64,000 nt of DNA from Pseudomonas sp. MRSN 12121 (GCF_000931465.1 NZ_CP010892.1:2627388-2691387); one strand, 5' to 3'; shown: positions 53,344 through 63,006, numbered from the stretch's first letter. Numbers and translations are program-made. The notes: generated by a model from the sequence alone, not told the origin.

Positions 53344-54138
53344 TCAGATCGTCCCGCCGAACACCCGCTCCACGCTGCCGGCCAATTGCACCTTGCCCAC
53401 CCCGTCCCAACTGACGGTGACCGGCCCGCCATCGCAGATCACCTTGACCGGGCTGTCCAGCAGGCCGCGGCGGATGCCGTTGACCGCCGCGCCGCAGGAG
53501 CACGAGCCGGAGCCCAGGGGAATGGCGCCGTTGCGTTCCCAGATGCGCAGGCGAATGGTCTGGCGGTCGATCACCTGGACGAAATGCACGTTGGTCTTGT
53601 GCGGGAACAGCGGATGCGCCTCGATCTGCGGGCCCAGGGTCGCTACCTCGATGGCGTTCAGGTCTTCGACGAAAAACGTGCAGTGCGGGTTGCCCATGCC
53701 GCACGCCGCCGGCTCGCCAGGCAGCGGCAGGGCCAGGCTGTCCAGGGCGCGGGCCAGTGGAATGTCTTGCCAGGCCAGTTGCGGCACCCCCATCTCCACC
53801 GACACCGACCGATCGTCCAGGCGCCTGCAGTGCAGGATGCCGCGGGCGGTTCGCACCCGCACCGAATCCGCGCCGCTTTCCCTCATCAACAGGTCGGCCG
53901 CGCCGCGGGTGGCGCTGCCACAGGTGTCCAGGCTGGAACCATCGGCATTCCAGAAGGTCAGTTGCGCCGCCGTCTCGGGGCAATCGCTGAGCACCACCAG
54001 TTGATTGAAACCCACGCCGCGGTGACGGTCGCCCAGGCGCCTGGCCAGCTCGGCGGTCATCGGGTTGTTGCGCCCACGGGCATCGACCAGCACGAAGTCG
54101 TCGCCGTTGGCATGCAGCTTCTGAAAGGGCAGGGACAT
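53344..54138 (-). CDS. Diaminopimelate epimerase homologue (DapF-like), divergent
   Basis: The 264-residue product has the DapF fold markers: FQKLHANGDDFVLVD at the start, NADGSSLDTCGSATRG with the first catalytic Cys, ACGMGNPHCTFFVED and GSGSCSCGAAVNG with the second Cys. DapF makes meso-diaminopimelate for lysine and cell wall. Canonical DapF has CGNGAR and CGTGA/CGSGA where this one has CGSATR and CGAAV, and in Pseudomonas the housekeeping gene is normally beside lysA. This is probably a paralogue, possibly an epimerase for another amino acid. Confidence 0.8.
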   Translation of the reverse strand: MSLPFQKLHANGDDFVLVDARGRNNPMTAELARRLGDRHRGVGFNQLVVLSDCPETAAQLTFWNADGSSLDTCGSATRGAADLLMRESGADSVRVRTARGILHCRRLDDRSVSVEMGVPQLAWQDIPLARALDSLALPLPGEPAACGMGNPHCTFFVEDLNAIEVATLGPQIEAHPLFPHKTNVHFVQVIDRQTIRLRIWERNGAIPLGSGSCSCGAAVNGIRRGLLDSPVKVICDGGPVTVSWDGVGKVQLAGSVERVFGGTI

Positions 54139-54417
54139 GGCGGGCTCGCGAAGGCACGGGGGACGGCCGATTCTAGGGCGCGCGCGGCGGCAATGATAGG
54201 TGCGCGCCGAGGTAGCCTGGCGTCGGCGCCACGGGCATTTCGTCAGGCTGGCGGCCCATGGGTGAAAAAAACCTTCGCGCTGTGATGACCTTTAAATAAA
54301 GTTCGTCAATCGAGCCTGGCGCTTGCCGGCATCCCACGGTTTTGCGGCACACTGCCGGGCAACCGCAACACCTCTTAAGCGTCCGCCACCTGGGCGCAGA
54401 TGGAACAAGGTCACTGA

Positions 54418-56091
54418 ATGGATAGCTACACCCCACACAAGTGGCAACCCCACGAAAAACCCAGCTTGCCCGGTTCGCCCTCGACCCCGCTGCACCCCAC
54501 CCACAAGCGCCTGGCCTATGCCCTGGTCGGCTTGCTGGTGGCGATCACCGGTGGCCTCGGCAACTCCCTGGTCGTCGCCAACCTGCCGTACCTGCAAGGC
54601 GCGCTGGGCGCGACCACCGCGGAAATGGCCTGGCTGCCGGCGGCCTACGTGATGACCAACGTGTCGATGAACCTGCTGCTGGTGAAGTTTCGCCAGCAGT
54701 TCGGCCTGCGCGCCTTCACTGAAGTGTTCCTGGTGCTCTACGCGCTGGTGACCTTCGGCCACCTGTTCGTCAACGACCTGAGCTCGGCGATTGCCGTGCG
54801 CGCCGCCCACGGCATGGTCGGCGCTGCCCTGAGTTCCCTGGGCCTGTACTACATGGTCCAGGCGTTCCCCGCCAAGTGGCGGATGAAGGCCCTGGTGCTG
54901 GGGCTGGGCGCCTCGCAGCTGGCCTTGCCCCTGGCCCGGCTGTTTTCCGAGGACCTGCTGCAGATCGCCGAATGGCGTGGGCTGTACCTGTTCGAGCTGG
55001 GACTGGCGCTGGCGTCGCTGGGCTGCGTGTTCATGCTCAAGCTGCCGCCGGGCGACCGCTTCCGCACCTTCGAGGCACTCGACTTCCTGACCTTCGCCAT
55101 CCTCGCCAGCGGTGTCGCGCTGCTCTGCGCCGTGCTGTCCCTGGGGCGCATCGACTGGTGGCTGGAGGCGCCCTGGATCGGCTACGCCCTGGCGGGCTCC
55201 ATCGTGCTGATCTTGCTGGGCCTCGCCATCGAACATAACCGCAGCAACCCGATGCTGATGACCCGCTGGCTGGGCAGTGGCGCGGCGATCCGCCTGGCCC
55301 TGGCGGTGATCCTGATCCGCATGGTGCTGTCCGAACAGTCCACCGGCGCGGTGGGGTTCCTCCAGGCCCTGAACATGAGCAGCCAGCAGATGCGCCTGCT
55401 GTACGGGGTGATGCTGCTGGGCGCCATCGCTGGCCTGGCCACCAGCGCCCTGACCATCAACCCGTCGCACTTGCTGATGCCGCTGATCATCTCCCTGGCG
55501 CTGATGGCCGTGGGGTCGGTGATGGACAGCTTCTCCAACAACCTCACACGCCCGGCCAACATGTACATCAGCCAGTTCCTGCTGGCCTTCGGCGGGACCT
55601 TCTTCCTCGGCCCGACCATGGTCCTGGGCACGCGCAACGTGTTGACCAACCCGCGCAACCTGGTGAGTTTCTCGGTGCTGTTCGGCATCTGCCAGAACCT
55701 CGGCGGGCTGATCGGCGCGGCGCTGCTGGGGACTTTCCAGATCGTGCGCGAGAAGTACCACTCCAGCCATATCGTCGAGCAGCTGGTGATGATGGACCCA
55801 CGGGTCCTGGGTCGGGTGCAGAGCGGCGCGGCCGCGGTCGGCAGGGTCATCGCCGATCCGCAGGCCCGCGAGCTGCAAGGCATGCGCAGCCTGGCCAGCG
55901 CCGCCACCCGCGAGGCCAACGTGATGGCCTACAACGATGTGTTCATGCTGATCGCGGTGATCGCCGTGCTGACCATGATCTGGATTTTCACCCGCAGCCT
56001 GTGGCTGATGAGCACCACCCGGGCGGTCACGCCCGCTGCTTCCAGCCCGACCCCGACTCCCGTTCAACCCAGCGGTGCCATTTCTTCATGA
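54418..56091 (+). CDS. MFS efflux permease (EmrB-like)
   Basis: The 557-residue multi-spanning protein has about 14 hydrophobic helices, with an N-terminal ITGGLGNSLVVANLPYLQGA and MAWLPAAYVMTNVSMNLLLV. Its stop overlaps the start of an HlyD/EmrA-type gene, the normal EmrB-EmrA pairing in reverse order. Such pairs export hydrophobic compounds through both membranes with an outer-membrane channel, which is not encoded here. A Pro/Ser/Thr tail ends the protein. The upstream gap of 279 nt holds no gene. Confidence 0.87.
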   Translation: MDSYTPHKWQPHEKPSLPGSPSTPLHPTHKRLAYALVGLLVAITGGLGNSLVVANLPYLQGALGATTAEMAWLPAAYVMTNVSMNLLLVKFRQQFGLRAFTEVFLVLYALVTFGHLFVNDLSSAIAVRAAHGMVGAALSSLGLYYMVQAFPAKWRMKALVLGLGASQLALPLARLFSEDLLQIAEWRGLYLFELGLALASLGCVFMLKLPPGDRFRTFEALDFLTFAILASGVALLCAVLSLGRIDWWLEAPWIGYALAGSIVLILLGLAIEHNRSNPMLMTRWLGSGAAIRLALAVILIRMVLSEQSTGAVGFLQALNMSSQQMRLLYGVMLLGAIAGLATSALTINPSHLLMPLIISLALMAVGSVMDSFSNNLTRPANMYISQFLLAFGGTFFLGPTMVLGTRNVLTNPRNLVSFSVLFGICQNLGGLIGAALLGTFQIVREKYHSSHIVEQLVMMDPRVLGRVQSGAAAVGRVIADPQARELQGMRSLASAATREANVMAYNDVFMLIAVIAVLTMIWIFTRSLWLMSTTRAVTPAASSPTPTPVQPSGAISS

Positions 56092-57236
56092 CCCAACCGA
56101 CCCAGACCACCACCAACGCCATTGCCTCGACTCCGGAAGGCAGCGCGCCGCCGGCCTCCACGCCGATCACCGAGCCGCGTTCGCTGCGGGTGCGGATCAT
56201 CTCGTCCCTGGGCTTCGCCGCGATCGCCATCACCGGCGTGTTGATCGTTCTGTACGCCTGGCAGCTGCCGCCGTTCAGCAGTGCCGTGGAGAGCACCGAG
56301 AACGCCCTGGTGCGCGGCCAGGTGACAATCATCGGGCCGCAGCTCAGCGGCTATGTGTTCGAGGTGCCGGTGCAGGACTTCCAGTTCGTCAAGCAGGGCG
56401 ACCTGCTGGTGCGCCTTGACGACCGCATCTACAAGCAGCGCCTGGAACAATCCCTGGCCCAGCTGGCGGTGCAGAAGGCCTCGCTGGCCAATGTGGTGCA
56501 GCAGCGCAACAGCGCCGAAGCCACCATCAAGCTGCGCCAGGCGGCGCTGGCCGACAGCCAGGCCCAGGCGCGCAAGAGCACCGCCGACCTGCGGCGCAAC
56601 GAAGCCTTGATCCAGGACGGTTCGGTGTCGCAGCGCGACCTGGACGTGACCCGCGCCGCCAACGCCCAGACCGTGGCCGCGGTGGCCCAGGCCCAGGCGC
56701 AACTGGATATCGCCCGCCAGGACCTGCAGACGGTGATCGTCAACCGCGGTTCGCTGGAGGCGGCGGTGGCCAATGCCGAAGCGGCGGTGCAGCTGGCGCG
56801 GATCGACCTGTCCAACACCCGCATCACCGCGCCGCGCGACGGCCAGCTGGGGCAGATCGGCGTGCGCCTGGGGGCCTATGTCAACTCTGGGGCGCAGCTG
56901 ATGGCGCTGGTGCCGGACCAGCTCTGGGTGATCGCCAACATGAAGGAAACCCAGATGGACAACGTGCGCATCGGCCAGCCGGCGAGCTTCACCGTCGATG
57001 CGCTCAACCACCGTAAATTCCACGGCCATGTGCAGCGCATCTCGCCGGCCACCGGTTCGGAGTTCGCCCTGTTGCAGGCCGACAACGCCACCGGCAACTT
57101 CGTCAAGATCGCCCAGCGCGTGCCGGTGCGCATCACCGTCGACCCCGACCAGGCCGAAAGCGACCGCCTGCGCCCGGGGATGTCGGTGGTGGTCAGCATC
57201 GACACCGCCGCCGAACCCCAGCCCCCCACCGAATAA
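56088..57236 (+). CDS. HlyD/EmrA-family membrane-fusion protein
   Basis: The 382-residue product starts at ATG 56088, overlapping the permease stop by 4 nt. A single helix at about 40-62 anchors it (SLGFAAIAITGVLIVLYAW). Split lipoyl motifs (IGPQLSGYVFEVPVQDFQFV; ITAPRDGQLGQIGVRLGAYV) flank a long coiled-coil hairpin rich in Ala, Gln and Arg (about 125-250). It links the MFS permease to an outer-membrane factor. The pair ends at a REPIN. Confidence 0.92.
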   Translation: MTQPTQTTTNAIASTPEGSAPPASTPITEPRSLRVRIISSLGFAAIAITGVLIVLYAWQLPPFSSAVESTENALVRGQVTIIGPQLSGYVFEVPVQDFQFVKQGDLLVRLDDRIYKQRLEQSLAQLAVQKASLANVVQQRNSAEATIKLRQAALADSQAQARKSTADLRRNEALIQDGSVSQRDLDVTRAANAQTVAAVAQAQAQLDIARQDLQTVIVNRGSLEAAVANAEAAVQLARIDLSNTRITAPRDGQLGQIGVRLGAYVNSGAQLMALVPDQLWVIANMKETQMDNVRIGQPASFTVDALNHRKFHGHVQRISPATGSEFALLQADNATGNFVKIAQRVPVRITVDPDQAESDRLRPGMSVVVSIDTAAEPQPPTE

Positions 57237-57255
57237 CCCTGTAGCCCTGTAGCTC

Positions 57256-57416
57256 TGTAGCCGCTGCCGAGCCCTGGCGAGGCTGCGATCGGCCGCGAAG
57301 CGGACGCAAAACAGGCACCGCCGAGAGTCAGTTACACCGCGTCGCCAGGTCTACGGGGCTGCGTCGGAATGCCGCCCACCCGATCGCAGCCTCGCCAAAG
57401 CTCGGCAGCGGCTACA
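57256..57416. repeat. REPIN (GCTGCCGAGC family)
   Basis: Inverted copies GTAGCCGCTGCCGAGCCCTG and its partner ending GGCAGCGGCTACA are about 88 nt apart, between convergent genes. Confidence 0.87.
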
Positions 57417-57431
57417 GGGGCAGTGAAAGGT

Positions 57432-58292
57432 TCAGGGGATAAGGGGCGGCAGGGTGCCGAGCAGGGACACGGCGGCCACGGCGGCGATGCCCAGCAGCCA
57501 TTCCAGGGCGACGCTGGCGCGCAGGGTGCTCAGGTGTCGCTGGCAGTCCCGGGTGCGCAAGCGGTTGAACAGGGCCAGGGCGAACATGCCCAGCACCAGC
57601 AGCACCTTGATCAGCAGGATCAGGGCGAAGCCCGAAAACAGCGGCGTCGGCCACAGCTGCCCGGTCAGCACCCGGACATTGATCAGGCCGGTGACCAGCA
57701 ACCCGGCCACCAGCCCGTAACCCACGCCACTGAAACGCCGCAACACCTGTTCCAGCGGCGGGCCGTCCGCTTGCCGCAGAATCATCAGCAGCACCAGCAA
57801 ACCGCCCAGCCACAGGCTGACGCAGCCCAGGTGGACGATCTGGTTGAGGATCAGCAACTGCCCGCTCAGGCCGTCGAGCATCGCGCCGTGGCCCACCGGG
57901 GCGAGGGTGGCCAGCAGCAGGGCGGCGAGGGTCAGCCGTAGCGCCGGCCGCTCGCCCAGGCGGGTCAGCAGCCACACCAGCAGCGCGGCATTGAGCAGCA
58001 GATGCCAGCTCCACACCTGGCCGAAAAAGGTCTTGCCCAGCACCAATCGCAGGGTGGTCGGGTCCAGGGCGGCGGAACCGCTGCCGGCCATGCTGGCGGT
58101 AATCAGCAGCAACCAGCTGGCGCCGCTGGCCAGGGCGATCGCGGCCAGCCAGCGACCGAGCCGGGCCAGGTTGCGATCCACGGCGGCACAGGGCGTACGC
58201 CCCAGCAGCAGGGGCCTGAACCCCCAGGCCCCAAACAGCAGCAGGACCGCCGCGAAATGCACGAAGCGGCAGAGCACCAGCAGGGTCGACAT
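57432..58292 (-). CDS. copD: Copper-resistance inner-membrane protein CopD
   Basis: The 286-residue protein has about eight hydrophobic helices. Conserved His residues appear in LCRFVHFAAVLLLFGAWGF, VWSWHLLLNAALL and NQIVHLGCVSLWLGGL, as expected for CopD, which works with CopC in copper import across the inner membrane. It starts 3 bp after copC. Unlike the four-gene cop operon, copA and copB are not present here. Confidence 0.9.
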   Translation of the reverse strand: MSTLLVLCRFVHFAAVLLLFGAWGFRPLLLGRTPCAAVDRNLARLGRWLAAIALASGASWLLLITASMAGSGSAALDPTTLRLVLGKTFFGQVWSWHLLLNAALLVWLLTRLGERPALRLTLAALLLATLAPVGHGAMLDGLSGQLLILNQIVHLGCVSLWLGGLLVLLMILRQADGPPLEQVLRRFSGVGYGLVAGLLVTGLINVRVLTGQLWPTPLFSGFALILLIKVLLVLGMFALALFNRLRTRDCQRHLSTLRASVALEWLLGIAAVAAVSLLGTLPPLIP

Positions 58293-58295
58293 CGG

Positions 58296-58658
58296 TTACT
58301 GGCCGACCTTGAAGCGGTAGCTGCCTTCGCTGGTGTGGGTGTCGACCGACACGGCGTGCCATTCGACCTTGTAGGCGCCCGCCGCCAGCGGCGCTGCCGG
58401 GGTCACGACCAGGGTCTTCTGGTCGGCGCCTTCGGTGGCCAGGGCCTTGACGGCGACCGGCGCGCCGTCCTTGCTCAGGCTGACTTTGGTGAAAGCCGCC
58501 TCGACGCCTTCGGAGAACACCAGGCGCAGTTCGCCCGGCGCGCTGACGGTGCTGTCGGCCGCCGGGGTCTGGCTTTGCAGGTGGGCGTGGGCGAAGGCCG
58601 AGGAAGCGGCGGCGAGGGAAGCCAGCAGGGCGCTGGCGGTCAGCAATCGTTTGAACAT
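58296..58658 (-). CDS. copC: Periplasmic copper-binding protein CopC
   Basis: The 120-residue product starts at ATG 58658. The signal peptide ends SSAFA, giving a mature N-terminal His (HAHLQSQTPAADS), the key Cu(II) ligand. The later DTHTSEG supplies Asp and His ligands. The Met-rich Cu(I) loop of classical CopC is missing, so it belongs to the single-site Cu(II) type. Beta-sandwich fold, periplasm. Forms an operon with copD. Confidence 0.92.
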   Translation of the reverse strand: MFKRLLTASALLASLAAASSAFAHAHLQSQTPAADSTVSAPGELRLVFSEGVEAAFTKVSLSKDGAPVAVKALATEGADQKTLVVTPAAPLAAGAYKVEWHAVSVDTHTSEGSYRFKVGQ

Positions 58659-58749
58659 GGCAGATACCTTTTGCAGTGAGCCGGGCAGGGAATGCGCCGA
58701 GCAGTATAGAAAGAGCGACGAGGCCGCTGGATGAAACATCGTTGCGCCC

Positions 58750-59190
58750 TCAAGCGGGCTTGAGGCGCATGTGGATGATCGGGAACGGATGGCCCTGGCC
58801 ATCGGTTTGCGAGCGGCCGGTCTCTTCGAAACCGTAATGCCGATAGAAACCGTGGGCCTGGGGGTTCTGTTCATTGACGTCGACACTGAGCCGCGGCTGC
58901 AGCGCGCGGGCATGGTCCAGCAATTGGCGACCAATACCCTGGCCGCGATGGGCCGGTTCGATGAACAGCATTTCGACTTTTTCCTGGTCGGTGCCGATAA
59001 AACCGGCCGGGGTGCCGTCGGCCAGCTCCAGCAGCCAGACATCGAGGGTCGGCAGGTAGCTGTCGCGCACCAGCGGGAAGAACAGCTGGATATCGTCTTC
59101 GCCAAGGAAGTCGTGGGTCGCGCGCACCGAGCGTTCCCAGAGGGCGGCGAGGGCGACATCGTCGGCAGGGCGGCGTTTTCGAATGGGCAT
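58750..59190 (-). CDS. GNAT-family N-acetyltransferase
   Basis: The 146-residue product starts at ATG 59190 (ATG 59196 is equally possible; neither has a strong ribosome-binding site). The acetyl-CoA motif A is MLFIEPAHRGQGIGRQLL (R-G-x-G-x-G/A type), followed by VNEQNPQAHGFYRHYGFEET, typical of GNATs. The N-terminal ERSVRATHDFLGEDDI suggests the YjgM-like subgroup. Substrate unknown. Divergent from the TetR gene. Confidence 0.88.
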   Translation of the reverse strand: MPIRKRRPADDVALAALWERSVRATHDFLGEDDIQLFFPLVRDSYLPTLDVWLLELADGTPAGFIGTDQEKVEMLFIEPAHRGQGIGRQLLDHARALQPRLSVDVNEQNPQAHGFYRHYGFEETGRSQTDGQGHPFPIIHMRLKPA

Positions 59191-59427
59191 GGGCATGATC
59201 CATGGAGGCGTGCAAGGTAGCCGGAGCGCGGGGCGTTCGGCGTCGGAGACGGCCTGCATGTCCGTGTCGCGAATCAACGCCTGGACGGAACACTTCAGGA
59301 TCCCGGGAAGTCAGGAGGCAGCGATCCTAACCAAAGGGCCGCGCCGGGAAAAGCATCGCGCAGGAAGTTTCGTTTTTGTACGAGGGCCGGTGGTAGTCTT
59401 GCCTCAGACTGTTTTCAGGGAGCCCAC

Positions 59428-60048
59428 ATGGGCAATCACAAGATCGGGATCCGTCGCAGCAACGTCGAGAAAATCCTCCTGGCGGCAGAAAAAGTGTTCG
59501 CCGAAAAAGGCTTCGGCGGCACCGCCATGGCCGATATCGCGGCCGAGGTGCAGCTGCCGCGCTCCAACCTCCATTACTACTTCAGCACCAAGGGCGAGCT
59601 GTACAGCGCGGTACTGCTGGAACTGCTGGAATTGTGGAAGCAGGACGCCCTGTGCTTCGAGCGCTTCGACGATCCGCGGGTGGTGCTCAGCAGCTACATC
59701 CGCGCCAAGATGAACCATTCGCGCAGCCGGCCTCATGGCTCGAAGGTCTGGGCCAACGAGATCATCCATGGCGCACCGACCCTGGGCGAGGCGCTGGATG
59801 CCAGCCTCTACGACTGGGCGAAGATGAAGGAAGCGAAGATCCGCCAGTGGGTCGAGGACAAGCGCATCCTGCCGGTGGAGCCTTCGAGCCTGTTGTACAT
59901 GATCTGGGCCTCGACCCAGCATTACGCCGACTTCGACCACCAGATCACTACCCTCAACGACCACCAGCCGCTGTCGGACATGCAGTTCGAAAAAGCCGTG
60001 CAGACCGTGACCAGCGTGATCCTGCGCGGGATCGGGCTGGAGCCCTGA
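59428..60048 (+). CDS. TetR-family regulator, RutR-like, of pyrimidine catabolism
   Basis: The 206-residue product has a TetR HTH (ILLAAEKVFAEKGFGGTAMA; VQLPRSNLHYYFSTKGELY) and a RutR-type C-terminal domain (GSKVWANEIIHGAPTLGEAL; YMIWASTQHYADFDHQI). RutR senses uracil in E. coli. The gene is convergent with preA-preT and the dihydropyrimidinase gene, so it likely controls them. Confidence 0.87.
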   Translation: MGNHKIGIRRSNVEKILLAAEKVFAEKGFGGTAMADIAAEVQLPRSNLHYYFSTKGELYSAVLLELLELWKQDALCFERFDDPRVVLSSYIRAKMNHSRSRPHGSKVWANEIIHGAPTLGEALDASLYDWAKMKEAKIRQWVEDKRILPVEPSSLLYMIWASTQHYADFDHQITTLNDHQPLSDMQFEKAVQTVTSVILRGIGLEP

Positions 60049-60071
60049 AACCTCCGCCAACCCTGTAGCCC

Positions 60072-60222
60072 TGTAGCCGCTGCCGAGCCTTGGCGAGGCT
60101 GCGATCGAGGACGCAGTCCTCGCCAAACCTGTCGATGCGGTTTGCCGGGAACGACGCGGTGTCTGGTTTTGCGACCGCTGCGCGGTCGATCGCAGCCTCG
60201 CCGGGGCTTGGCAGCGGCTACA
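60072..60222. repeat. REPIN (GCTGCCGAGC family)
   Basis: Inverted copies about 79 nt apart between the convergent TetR gene and preA. Confidence 0.87.
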
Positions 60223-60262
60223 GGGGCGGGGTATCAGGTGCTGCGTGTCATCGTTCACGTTT

Positions 60263-60339
60263 ATCGCGGGCAAGTCGGATCGCCGCCCGCTCGCTCCTAC
60301 AGATTGCACGTACCTGTAGGAGCGAGGCTTGCCCGCGAT
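60263..60339. repeat. REP pair (TAGGAGCG family)
   Basis: Two copies in the same arrangement as at 2823 (expanded-arm copy, then TGTAGGAGCGAGGCTTGCCC). It directly follows a REPIN of the other family, so two REP families are stacked in one gap. Confidence 0.87.
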
Positions 60340-60363
60340 AGCGTCGGTGCGGTCAGCGCTGGG

Positions 60364-61638
60364 CTAAACCGCCTCGCGATACGGATTGCGCGGATCGTGC
60401 TGCCAGTCGAGGAACGGCTTGCCGGTGTCCTGGGGCACCATCTCGATGCAGTCCTGCACCGGGCAGGTGATCTGGCACAGGTTGCAGCCCACGCATTCGG
60501 CGTCGATCACCTCATATTTATGGGTGCCGTCGGCCTGCCTGAGGCTGGCGATAGCCTGGTGCGAGGTGTCTTCGCAGGCGATATGGCAGCGGCCGCAGCC
60601 GATGCAGGCGTCCTGGTCGATTTTGGCGATCACCTGATAGTTGATATCCAGGTACTTCCAGTCGGTGGTGTTGCCCACCGCCTTGCCGGAAAACTGCGAC
60701 AGGCTGCTATAGCCCTGGCTGTCCATCCACCGCGACAGGCCGTCCTTCATCTCCTCGACGATGCGAAAACCATGCAGCATCGCCGCCGTGCACACCTGCA
60801 CCGCGCCGCAACCGAGGGCGACGAATTCCGCGGCGTCGCGCCAGCTGCCGATGCCGCCGATCCCGCAGATCGGCAAGCCACGGGTCTGCGGGTCGCGGGC
60901 GATCTCGGCAACCATGTTCAGGGCGATCGGCTTGACCGCCGAGCCGCAGTAACCGCCGTGAGTGCTCTGGCTGCCGACCATGGGGTGGGCGACCATGCGC
61001 TCCAGGTCGACGCTGGTGATCGAATTGATGGTGTTGATCAGCGACACCGCGTCGGCGCCGCCGCGATGCGCGGCGCGGGCGGCCATGCGGATATCGGTGA
61101 TGTTCGGCGTCAGCTTGACGATCACCGGCAACGAGCAATAGGTCTTGCACCAGCGGGTCACCTGTTCCACGTACTCCGGCACCTGGCCCACCGCGGCGCC
61201 CATGCCGCGTTCCGGCATGCCGTGGGGGCAGCCGAAGTTCAGCTCGATGCCGTCGGCGCCGGTGGCTTCCACCAGTGGCAGGATGTTTTTCCACGACGCC
61301 TCGACGCAGGGCACCATCAGCGACACGATCAGCGCGCGGTCCGGCCAGTCCTTCTTGACCTGGGTGATCTCCCGCAGGTTGATCTCCAGCGAGCGGTCGG
61401 TGATCAGCTCGATATTGTTGATCCCCAGCACCTCGCGGTTGGCGCCGAAATGCGCCGAGTAGCGCGACGACACATTGACCGCCGCCGGGTCCTCGCCCAG
61501 GGTTTTCCAGACCACGCCGCCCCAGCCGGCCTCGAAGGCGCGGACCACGTTGTAGGCCTTGTCGGTCGGCGGCGCTGAGGCCAGCCAGAATGGATTGGGG
61601 GCCTTGATACCGGCAAACACAATCGACAGATCGGCCAT
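60364..61638 (-). CDS. preA: NAD-dependent dihydropyrimidine dehydrogenase subunit PreA
   Basis: The 424-residue product is a class 1B dihydroorotate dehydrogenase-like FMN barrel (SIVFAGIKAPNPFWLASAPP; GIELNFGCPHGMPERGMG with the active-site region; VIVKLTPNITD). Two C-terminal [4Fe-4S] motifs follow (CIGCGRCHIAC; CVGCNLCQITC). With PreT it reduces uracil and thymine to dihydro forms, step one of the reductive pathway. The gap to preT is zero. Also called PydA in Pseudomonas. Confidence 0.95.
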   Translation of the reverse strand: MADLSIVFAGIKAPNPFWLASAPPTDKAYNVVRAFEAGWGGVVWKTLGEDPAAVNVSSRYSAHFGANREVLGINNIELITDRSLEINLREITQVKKDWPDRALIVSLMVPCVEASWKNILPLVEATGADGIELNFGCPHGMPERGMGAAVGQVPEYVEQVTRWCKTYCSLPVIVKLTPNITDIRMAARAAHRGGADAVSLINTINSITSVDLERMVAHPMVGSQSTHGGYCGSAVKPIALNMVAEIARDPQTRGLPICGIGGIGSWRDAAEFVALGCGAVQVCTAAMLHGFRIVEEMKDGLSRWMDSQGYSSLSQFSGKAVGNTTDWKYLDINYQVIAKIDQDACIGCGRCHIACEDTSHQAIASLRQADGTHKYEVIDAECVGCNLCQITCPVQDCIEMVPQDTGKPFLDWQHDPRNPYREAV

Positions 61639-63006
61639 TTACGCAGCCTCCACGTTGAGCATGAGTTGGGCATGCATGGCTTCGGCGGCTCGCTTGCCGT
61701 GTTGCACCGCCTGCACGGTGAGGTCCTGGCCGAGGCTGACGCAGTCGCCGCCGGCATACACCCCGGGGATGCTGGTGCGCAGCTGCTCGTCGACCTCGAT
61801 ACGCTCGCCGGCGCGCTTGAGTTCGCGGGCCAGCGGGTCGCTCAAGGACGCGCCGTCGAAGACCTGGCCGATGGCCTTGAAGATCGCGTCGGCGGCCAGC
61901 TCGAAGGTTTCCCCGGTGGTCTGCAACCGGCCCTCCACCAAGTGGGTGCGGGCGAAGCGCATGCCGCGGACCCGGCCCTGGGCATCGAGCAGCACTTCTT
62001 CGGGCGCGGCCCAGGTCAGCAGGCGCACCTGGTTGGCCTTGGCGATGTCCTGTTCGTGCTTGGTCGCGCCCATGTCGTCGAGGCCGCGGCGGTACACCAG
62101 GTTGACATCGCGGGCGCCGAGACGGGCCATCTGCACCGCCATGTCGATTGCGGTATTGCCGGCGCCGAGGACGATGCAGCGATTGGCCAGGGGCAACTGG
62201 CTGAGGTCGTCGGCCTGGCGCAGTTCGCGGATGTAGTCGGTGGCGGCCAGCAGGCCGGGGGCGTCTTCATGGGCCAGGCCCAGCTGCTTGCTGGCGGCCA
62301 GGCCCAGGCCGAGGAACACCGCGTCGAACTGCTGGTGCAGCTCGCTGAGGCTCAAGTTGGCGCCAAGTTTCTGCCCGTGGCGGATCTCGATGCCGCCGAT
62401 CTGCAGCAGGAACTCCAGCTCCTTCTGCGCGAAGTCGTCCACCAGCTTGTACTTGGCGATCCCGTATTCGTTGAGGCCGCCGGCTTTTTCCCGGGCTTCG
62501 AAAATCACCACGTCATGGCCGTGCAGGGCACAGCGATGCGCGCACGCCAGCCCCGCCGGCCCGGCGCCGACCACGGCGATGCGCTTGCCGGTGGCGGCGG
62601 CGCGCTGGAACGGGTGCTGGCTGAAGTGCGCGTTGTCCACCGCGTAGCGCTGCAACAGGCCGATCAGCACCGGCGCGCACTCCTGGGCGTTGTTACGCAC
62701 GCAGGCCTGCTGGCAGAGGATCTCCGTCGGGCACACCCGGGCGCAGCTGCCGCCGAGGATATTGGCCGAGAGAATGGTCTGCGCCGCGCCCTGGACGTTA
62801 TCGGTGTGGAGGTTGCGGATGAACGAGGGAATGTCGATCTCGCTGGGGCAGGCGTTGACGCAGGGCGCGTCGTAGCAATACAGGCAGCGCGAAGCTTCCA
62901 GGTGCGCCTGGCGGGCGTTGAGCGGTGGCGCCAGGTCGCTGAAATGGCCGGCGAGGGTGGCGCCGTCCTCGGTGGGGTGGGGCAAGTGGTTCAGGGTCTT
63001 GATCAC
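61639..63006 (-). CDS. preT: NAD-dependent dihydropyrimidine dehydrogenase subunit PreT
   Basis: The 455-residue product resembles the glutamate-synthase small subunit: N-terminal Fe-S cysteines (CLYCYDAPC; CARVCPTEILCQQAC), then an FAD motif (RIAVVGAGPAGLACAHR) and an NAD(P) motif (CIVLGAGNTAIDMAVQMARL). It takes electrons from NADH for PreA. Preceded by a gap of 270 nt with a REPIN, then the dihydropyrimidinase gene. Confidence 0.95.
   Translation of the reverse strand: MIKTLNHLPHPTEDGATLAGHFSDLAPPLNARQAHLEASRCLYCYDAPCVNACPSEIDIPSFIRNLHTDNVQGAAQTILSANILGGSCARVCPTEILCQQACVRNNAQECAPVLIGLLQRYAVDNAHFSQHPFQRAAATGKRIAVVGAGPAGLACAHRCALHGHDVVIFEAREKAGGLNEYGIAKYKLVDDFAQKELEFLLQIGGIEIRHGQKLGANLSLSELHQQFDAVFLGLGLAASKQLGLAHEDAPGLLAATDYIRELRQADDLSQLPLANRCIVLGAGNTAIDMAVQMARLGARDVNLVYRRGLDDMGATKHEQDIAKANQVRLLTWAAPEEVLLDAQGRVRGMRFARTHLVEGRLQTTGETFELAADAIFKAIGQVFDGASLSDPLARELKRAGERIEVDEQLRTSIPGVYAGGDCVSLGQDLTVQAVQHGKRAAEAMHAQLMLNVEAA

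Noticed and set aside
60072..60339. Repeated palindromes resembling a CRISPR array
   Set aside because: Copies alternate in orientation, spacing is irregular and the units match REP elements seen in other gaps; no cas genes.
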